From an uncultured Aeromonadaceae bacterium (GTDB taxonomy: Bacteria; Pseudomonadota; Gammaproteobacteria; Enterobacterales; Aeromonadaceae), in the NCBI GenBank assembly GCA_945957385.1, contig CAMFKP010000026.1:1-49675 (forward strand): a DNA stretch of 49,675 nucleotides. The letters run 5' to 3'. Of this stretch, positions 44,815-49,675 are shown piece by piece; position 1 is the first letter of the stretch; each line of letters starts with the position of its first letter. The position numbers and the translations under genes are program-made. Below the pieces are notes generated by a model. It saw nothing but the letters and a program-made list of their open reading frames with translations. It was not told where the DNA came from and did no database searches.

Positions 44815-46176
44815 TTACTTGCGGAGCTTGCGAACCAGTGTAGCAAAGCCCAGCCCAGCCAGTACCAGCCAGTTCATGGAGCCGCCGCCAGACGAGCCAC
44901 CTGAGCTACCACCAGATGAGCCACCTGAGTTGCCACCACCGTTATCGCCACCTCCATTGTCGGCCGCAATAGCAAACGACAAAGGAATACTGGTTTCGTT
45001 ATTCAGCTTTAAGATTGCAGTTTTGCCGCTAGATACCTTAGAGCCCGCCGCATTGAAGGTGACATGCAGCTCACAGCTTTCACCCGTTGCAAAGGTGCCT
45101 TCGCAGTTCGCTAAGTCATCCGAAGTAAACAGGCCGGTACTGTCGATGATTTCTGGCGAAAAGGTCACATCAGCTACTTTCAGGCTTTGTACCGGAATCG
45201 TCCAAGTGACGGTATGTTCGCCGGCAGTCGGAGCTTCCAGTGTTGCCTTGCCCACCGTGTTGATGGCGTTAATCTTGGAGGCCAACCAAGGCAGGTGGAA
45301 CCAACCCGCCGTCAGCGAGGTTCTCGAATCGGCATCACCACAGCCCAGAGTGGAAGACGACACATAACCGAGCACCTTGCCATCCACCAGTACCGGTGAG
45401 CCGGAGTCACCGCTACAGATATTCGAGCCATCCTTGGTGGTGGCAGTTTCAATATCGAGCTTAAAGATCAGGCGGGATTGCCAATCGGAGTACGGATAGG
45501 CGGTATAGCTGATAGAGCCAGTGTGGGCCACCAGTGGCGTGGTGCCGGCCTCGGTGATGCCCCACCCAGTCCAATTCAGGGTGGCCTGATTAGCAATTTG
45601 CTTGTTGCTGACTGCAATCAGTGCCGCCGATTGTTGTGCCACGGTATCAGCGAGTTCATACACCATAATATCGCCCAAAACACTTGGTCTGGATCCCATC
45701 AGATCGCCATCGGTGACACCGGTTGCCGCCATAAAGGCGGTCGCTTCGGCCTCTTCATAGGCGCTGACCTGTGTTGTTGGGTGCTGAAAGCCAAACACAT
45801 ATTCCGGATGAATGGACACGGTCTTGGCGTAGTGGATCTCTCCCTCCGCACCTTCTTTCTTTCCGAAACGGATGCGTGGTTGCTCTTCGTTAATCAGGGC
45901 GGAAGTCAGAACACCATCGCTCGGAATGGTCATCCACTTCTCGCTCTGGTTGTTACCCCAAGCTGAAATAATGCAATGGGCGGCAGTGATAACATACTTG
46001 CCAGCCACCAATTGCGCCCCACAACCGGCATTGTTCAGGGTATTTGTGGTGGCGAACACCAGGTAATCGTTAAAGGTATCATTGGTCACTTCAACACCGT
46101 TGGCGCCTGCCAGTGCGTGGGTTGAGACCAGAAGAGTGACGGACATGGCCAACAGGGTTTTCTTCATCGTTTTCAT
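44815..46176 (-). CDS. Secreted trypsin-like serine protease with GlyGly-CTERM anchor
   Basis: A 453-residue protease. A signal peptide (KKTLLAMSVTLLVSTHALA) precedes an S1 chymotrypsin-like domain with TAAHCI (His), an Asp candidate in MVYELAD, and GDSGSPVL (Ser). A beta-sandwich region follows, then a Gly/Ser-rich linker (GGNSGGSSGGSSGG) and a GlyGly-CTERM tail (MNWLVLAGLGFATLVRKLRK). GlyGly-CTERM proteins are type II secretion substrates trimmed by rhombosortase and held at the cell surface in Vibrio, Shewanella and Aeromonas. The ATG at 46176 has AAGGAG seven bases upstream; the earlier start was rejected. Confidence 0.9.
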   Translation of the reverse strand: MKTMKKTLLAMSVTLLVSTHALAGANGVEVTNDTFNDYLVFATTNTLNNAGCGAQLVAGKYVITAAHCIISAWGNNQSEKWMTIPSDGVLTSALINEEQPRIRFGKKEGAEGEIHYAKTVSIHPEYVFGFQHPTTQVSAYEEAEATAFMAATGVTDGDLMGSRPSVLGDIMVYELADTVAQQSAALIAVSNKQIANQATLNWTGWGITEAGTTPLVAHTGSISYTAYPYSDWQSRLIFKLDIETATTKDGSNICSGDSGSPVLVDGKVLGYVSSSTLGCGDADSRTSLTAGWFHLPWLASKINAINTVGKATLEAPTAGEHTVTWTIPVQSLKVADVTFSPEIIDSTGLFTSDDLANCEGTFATGESCELHVTFNAAGSKVSSGKTAILKLNNETSIPLSFAIAADNGGGDNGGGNSGGSSGGSSGGSSGGGSMNWLVLAGLGFATLVRKLRK

Positions 46177-46300
46177 AACGCGCTCCTTGCTTGAATGAGT
46201 CCAGAATACACCAACTCCGATTAATGCAAGTGCCCAGTTTTTCAACATAGATTCAAATGGTTAGAAAAAAGCCACCGCGAAGTTGGCCGTATATTATTGA

Positions 46301-46323
46301 TGTTCAGGATACCTTCCTGAACA
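46301..46323 (-). terminator. Hairpin after the 46.3-47.1 kb membrane protein gene
   Basis: TGTTCAGG (46301-46308) pairs with CCTGAACA (46316-46323) just three bases past the stop codon of the leftward gene. No long T-run. Confidence 0.5.
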
Positions 46324-46326
46324 TGG

Positions 46327-47076
46327 CTAAGCTCCGAGCACACCGTCTTGCAATTCGTCTTTACAGTATGCTGCGACTTCGAATAACTCCGCCATGGCAC
46401 GGTAATTCACGCGATCCTCTGGGCTAATGACCTGACCCTCATATTCATCACACTGGGTTGCCTGGTAATTCAACGCCGCCGACTGCAGTAACAGCTCCAA
46501 CCGCGTGGTGGGGATCACTTGATAACGCCGACCCGCCAACACCAGATAGGAGTAAAGATCAGGCCAGTCGCTGGCAAAGCGGATATGACCAGCCCATATC
46601 ATATGCTTGCTACCGCGCAGCCAACCGAGGGTTCGTTGCCAATTCCAAATCGGTGGATAAACGGCTCCGTTTTGCATGAAGCGCTGACACGCCATCGCAG
46701 CGAACAACAGAACCACGATACTTTCCAGACTAAAAAACGAAGGACCATATAGATTGAACATCAAGACCTCGTTGAACAGAGCCAGCAGACCACCCAGCAC
46801 CTGAGTCAGGTGCATGCGGGTCCGGAATAACTGCTCCATCGCCTTGCCCTGCTCCTCATCCACGGATTGGCTCGTCGCCAAAACTGCCAGTCGCCGATAG
46901 TGCCGACGGATCCCCCAGTAGCTGATGAGAACGCCCACTGCCGCACAGACTAACCCCAGCAAAATACCGATACCGAACGAGTGGCTGGCATCCAGATAGA
47001 GGAATCCAAGCCCAGAAAGTACAGAGAAATTCAGAAAGCCACACCAGACGCGAAAAAAATCCATGCCTAAAAACAT
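46327..47076 (-). CDS. Hypothetical four-span membrane protein
   Basis: A 249-residue protein. Two hydrophobic hairpins (residues about 11-60 and 90-140) suggest four membrane spans, followed by a soluble C-terminal domain of about 100 residues. No motif is recognised. The start at 47076 follows AGGAG by seven bases. Divergent from the next small membrane gene. Possibly a cargo gene of the island unrelated to defence. Confidence 0.65.
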   Translation of the reverse strand: MFLGMDFFRVWCGFLNFSVLSGLGFLYLDASHSFGIGILLGLVCAAVGVLISYWGIRRHYRRLAVLATSQSVDEEQGKAMEQLFRTRMHLTQVLGGLLALFNEVLMFNLYGPSFFSLESIVVLLFAAMACQRFMQNGAVYPPIWNWQRTLGWLRGSKHMIWAGHIRFASDWPDLYSYLVLAGRRYQVIPTTRLELLLQSAALNYQATQCDEYEGQVISPEDRVNYRAMAELFEVAAYCKDELQDGVLGA

Positions 47077-47242
47077 AGCGATACTCCTAATGGGTGAAGG
47101 TACCTGCTTAGCATCCCACAGTTCTAGCGGATGCAACTTCCTTACACATCAACAAGTTACCACGCACTTGCATCCATGCAGATCGCCTTATACTGGTGCC
47201 GCCATAGTAAACCGACCACCATCACATTACGGAGATGCCGAC

Positions 47243-47464
47243 ATGACCACGAATGAAAAACAACCCCAAACAGGCATGCGCCTGGGCTATCAGATTTTTG
47301 CCCTGGGGCTAGCACTTATCTGCGCACAATGGTTTCAGGAGGGGCATTGGCTGGAGGGGAGCCTCGGCGCCAGCGTGATCTGTTATTTGGTCTTGAGGTA
47401 TGAACGAGTCTGTCTGTTGGATGCCTACTTTAAGCAGATATGGAGCCAGCGCGCACAGCACTGA
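47243..47464 (+). CDS. Small two-span membrane protein
   Basis: A 73-residue protein with two hydrophobic segments (about 15-29 and 36-51) and a basic, amphipathic tail. GGAG lies eight bases before the ATG. No family recognised. A hairpin (47471-47492) follows the stop. Confidence 0.6.
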   Translation: MTTNEKQPQTGMRLGYQIFALGLALICAQWFQEGHWLEGSLGASVICYLVLRYERVCLLDAYFKQIWSQRAQH

Positions 47465-47470
47465 GCAAGC

Positions 47471-47492
47471 GGGCTGGTGTGCACGCCAGCCC
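47471..47492 (+). terminator. Hairpin after the small membrane protein gene
   Basis: GGGCTGG (47471-47477) pairs with CCAGCCC (47486-47492). No T-run follows, so termination is uncertain. Confidence 0.45.
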
Positions 47493-47639
47493 TCCCTCTG
47501 CCATCTACTCTCGTTTAGCGGATCAAGCGGAAGCTGAACTGGCCACGTCAAGTAACACAGGCCCATCAGGGAGCGAGCAATTTTTACGGGCAGCGATCTT
47601 GTGAACACAGGCGCGAGCAGTCACAGGTAACGCGCTACC

Positions 47640-47972
47640 TTACTGGATCGACAGTTGAACGCTTTTACCGGTCCGTAACAACATTTCAACCAGAGCATCC
47701 AGAGTAAAATGCGTGGCCTGCTTGCTGAGGATGTCTGATATCCGTTGCCCAGTAACTCCGAAAAGAACCGCCGCATCCGAGCGGGTAAGTTCTTTAGCCT
47801 GGATCCAGGCAGCCAACTCCGCCAGCAGGTGCTCTTTTATTGCCAACTTGTCCGCAATGATGCGTTCAGATTGTGATTTCAGCTCTGCGGCGAACTTAGG
47901 TTCAAACCCCAAATCAGAAAATACATTGCCGGTGGCTGACGTCACGTTTGTAGTCTGGGTATCGATGCTCAT
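47640..47972 (-). CDS. XRE-family antitoxin-like regulator without toxin
   Basis: A 110-residue protein with a HigA2-like XRE helix-turn-helix (LAAWIQAKELTRSDAAVLFGVTGQRISDILSKQATHFTLDALVEML, about residues 50-95). The ATG at 47972 follows AGGAG by six bases. A HigB-type toxin gene usually precedes such antitoxins; none is seen in the 130 bases between it and the integrase stop. It could be an orphan antitoxin or the control repressor of the island. It lies next to the integrase and could regulate it. Confidence 0.75.
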   Translation of the reverse strand: MSIDTQTTNVTSATGNVFSDLGFEPKFAAELKSQSERIIADKLAIKEHLLAELAAWIQAKELTRSDAAVLFGVTGQRISDILSKQATHFTLDALVEMLLRTGKSVQLSIQ

Positions 47973-48102
47973 CACTTGCTCCTGATCCTTGCCTGGTGTG
48001 ATTGCCATAAAGCAGAAGGCCAGCTTATGTCAGAACGGGCACAACGCAAGAGGGCAAGAAATTGACCGGCAAACCACGGCCACCATGCAGATGTGGTTTG
48101 CA

Positions 48103-49323
48103 TCAGCCCGGCATCCGCAGCAAGGGCAATATATTCTCTCCAGCACCAGTTTGGCTCAGTAATCGCGACCATAAATCAAGAGCTGCTTTTTGCTCTGGCA
48201 ACCGAGCCGTATGAACGTAATGCGCCATTACTCCCTGCAAAGAGTGCCCCAATATCTGTTCGACAACATGAGGAGCTACCCCAACCTCATTCAGATGGGT
48301 CGCAAGGCTGCGCCTTAGATCATGCCATGTCCACGGCGAAGAGTGGCCAAGCCGCTTCCATAATCCTCGGCCAACTTGGCTGACAGCTTCTGGTCGTTTG
48401 AGTTCACCCAGCAAGTAAGGTGACTGCTGAAGATCGGCGTCATCGAGTAACGTCTGGAGGAGAGGGCGAACCGCGTCGGGTATAGGGCGAGTGATCTTGG
48501 CGCCACTCTTTGAGTTTTCCGATGGAACGATCCAGGTGCCAGTCACCAGATCCCATTCGCTGGGAGCCGAAAGCCTTATCTCTTGTGTTCTCGCACCAAA
48601 CGACAGTAACAACAGAGCTAGACGACCGTAGTAACGGTTTGTGGTGCTATTAACCGCCCATCTCCATACATCATGCAGTTCAGCCAAGCTAAGGACTCGA
48701 TCTCGTTTCTTCTGCTTTTCACCGACATCCGAGACCGTCAAATCATCTAATGCATTGCTGATTGCATAACGGCGAACGCGGCAGAACTTCAATGCCTGTT
48801 TACAGTTTTGAAAACAGTATCCACAAGCCACGGGTGCTGCTTTGGCGTACTCATCAAACACGCTCAGCCAGTGCCGAGTCTCACAATCAGCCAGAGGAAG
48901 ATCACCAATTCGTGGATAGACCCAACGAGCAAACTGCTGACGATGTTTTTCACTGTTAGTCCGCTTCTTTTCTGCATGATGGGTCAGCCAATACTCCAAG
49001 GCTTCTTGAACCGTAACCGGTTTGAGGCGCTCATCCTTGGCTAAACGGATCATCAGCGCAGGATCATTGCCCTCTTCCAGCCATGCTCTACATTGCGCGC
49101 CCTTCCGGCGAGCCTCGGCTAGAGACAACCCCTCAGCTTGACCTGTATAGGTCCCTAAGGTGAGATTTTGTGCCTTACCGAGGAGGCGATAGCGATACAC
49201 AAAACTGATCTTTCCCGAATTCCGCCAAAGAACCGAAAGGCCGTCACGATCCGCAACCTTCCGAGGAATTTCATCGCCGTGCCCTCGTAACATACTCTTG
49301 AGTTTTGCATCTGACAGTGCCAT
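48103..49323 (-). CDS. int: P4-type tyrosine integrase of the fis island
   Basis: A 406-residue integrase. An N-terminal arm-binding DUF4102-like domain (MALSDAKLKSML... VLWRNSGKISFVYRYRLLGK... LTLGTYTG) and a core-binding segment precede the catalytic domain with Arg in GARTQEIR, HDLRR (His-xx-Arg), LGHS and the Tyr nucleophile in HYVHTA. All catalytic residues are present, so it is probably active. It reads into the island from the right end. The start was set at the family-typical ATG 49323; a GTG at 49347 is possible and would overlap the arm repeats. It is the obvious enzyme for the 17-base att sites. Confidence 0.92.
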   Translation of the reverse strand: MALSDAKLKSMLRGHGDEIPRKVADRDGLSVLWRNSGKISFVYRYRLLGKAQNLTLGTYTGQAEGLSLAEARRKGAQCRAWLEEGNDPALMIRLAKDERLKPVTVQEALEYWLTHHAEKKRTNSEKHRQQFARWVYPRIGDLPLADCETRHWLSVFDEYAKAAPVACGYCFQNCKQALKFCRVRRYAISNALDDLTVSDVGEKQKKRDRVLSLAELHDVWRWAVNSTTNRYYGRLALLLLSFGARTQEIRLSAPSEWDLVTGTWIVPSENSKSGAKITRPIPDAVRPLLQTLLDDADLQQSPYLLGELKRPEAVSQVGRGLWKRLGHSSPWTWHDLRRSLATHLNEVGVAPHVVEQILGHSLQGVMAHYVHTARLPEQKAALDLWSRLLSQTGAGENILPLLRMPG

Positions 49324-49326
49324 TTT

Positions 49327-49358
49327 TGAACCCACATTTGAACCCACACTTTAGTTAT
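49327..49358 (+). repeat. Right integrase arm-type site (paired GAACCCACA)
   Basis: GAACCCACA at 49328-49336 and 49340-49348, 12 bases apart, followed by CTTTAGTTATA. Same orientation and spacing as at the left end (17741-17771). It lies directly upstream of the integrase start, so it could couple Int binding to int transcription. Confidence 0.55.
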
Positions 49359-49475
49359 ATCGTATTGGATTCCGGTAGACAACGCTGGACGACAGACAAA
49401 ATAAATGCGTTATTTATCATTGCGTTGCAAGACAACACTGCACAACCACAGACGAATACGGACAGATAATAAGAT

Positions 49476-49492
49476 AATACGGCATGAACTAA
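49476..49492 (+). repeat. attR core
   Basis: AATACGGCATGAACTAA is identical to the last 17 bases of fis (17659-17675). It marks the right boundary of the island, 153 bases beyond the integrase start. Confidence 0.85.
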
Positions 49493-49507
49493 TAAAATTA
49501 TGTCGTA

Positions 49508-49533
49508 AAAAAGACGCCAAATGGCGTCTTTTT
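49508..49533 (+). terminator. Probable native fis terminator, displaced by the island
   Basis: AAAAAGACGCC (49508-49518) pairs perfectly with GGCGTCTTTTT (49523-49533) around a 4-base loop, with a T-run. It lies 15 bases past attR, at the distance expected for the original fis terminator before insertion. Confidence 0.8.
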
Positions 49534-49620
49534 TATTTTCAGCATATTTATCTAAATAACATATTTCTGATAATTAGTTATTTGAATCAAATTTATAGTC
49601 GCTGTTTCCAGCCATATTAA

Positions 49621-49675
49621 ATAAGCAGATAAGCAGATAAGCAGATAAGCAGATAAGCAGATAAGCAGATAAGCA
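49621..49675 (+). repeat. 8-bp tandem repeat running off the window
   Basis: At least six full ATAAGCAG units and seven bases of another (49621-49675) reach the edge of the window. A simple-sequence tract of this type can vary in copy number. What lies beyond is unknown. Confidence 0.9.

Larger units (their letters stand above)
17659..49492. mobile_element. Integrated genomic island in the 3' end of fis
   Basis: The island is bounded by an exact 17-base direct repeat (17659-17675 and 49476-49492) that matches the end of fis. A tyrosine integrase at the right end reads inward. It spans about 31.8 kb and carries defence genes (dynamin-like GTPases, type I restriction, McrBC, Fic, AbiE), regulators (two WYL, AlpA, XRE) and other cargo. 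Base composition shifts several times inside it, which suggests a composite history. No conjugation or phage structural genes are visible, so it is at most mobilisable or satellite-like. Confidence 0.85.

Overview
The window looks like a gammaproteobacterial chromosome. Aeromonas or a close relative is my best guess, but the species cannot be fixed from sequence alone. The gene set (lysS-prfB with the RF2 frameshift, recJ, prmA, dusB-fis) is conserved gammaproteobacterial core. A GlyGly-CTERM protease points to the Vibrio/Shewanella/Aeromonas group.

Region 1 (1-17.7 kb) is ordinary chromosome. It holds a partial membrane gene, a periplasmic solute-binding protein, lysS-prfB, a chemoreceptor, recJ, a zinc-hydrolase-like protein, a degenerate PTS-permease-like protein, prmA, a TolC/HlyD/ABC-2 export operon with no ATPase in sight, and dusB-fis behind a promoter with a GC-rich discriminator.

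Region 2 (17,659-49,492) is a genomic island of about 31.8 kb inserted into the 3' end of fis. The last 17 bases of fis are repeated exactly at 49,476-49,492, and a P4-type tyrosine integrase reads inward from the right end. Pairs of a GAACCCACA motif flank both att sites and look like integrase arm sites. The fis reading frame is preserved. The island supplies a new terminator next to fis, while a strong hairpin that is probably the native fis terminator now lies past attR.

The island cargo is mostly defence. From left to right it carries: a five-gene leftward operon with three dynamin-like GTPases, a membrane coiled-coil protein and a Cys-cluster protein (Leo/Eleos-like); a WYL regulator with a small zinc-ribbon partner; a rightward operon hsdM-hsdS-fic-mcrB-mcrC-hsdR plus an AT-rich unknown gene, joining type I and McrBC-type restriction with a Fic enzyme; an unknown three-gene leftward operon divergent from a second, BrxR-like WYL regulator that also has a zinc-ribbon partner; an AlpA-like regulator pair; an AbiE toxin-antitoxin pair; about 0.9 kb of non-coding DNA with five related GGTAATG/CATTACC inverted repeats; a cold-shock-domain membrane protein; a secreted trypsin-like protease; two small membrane proteins; a lone XRE antitoxin-like regulator; and the integrase.

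The likely logic is layered phage defence. Restriction acts on incoming DNA, and Fic, AbiE and the dynamin-like GTPases could act later, possibly at the membrane or by arresting the cell. The two WYL regulators sit at the outer edges of the restriction block. Beyond the island (49.5 kb onward) there is only a terminator and an 8-bp tandem repeat that runs off the window edge.
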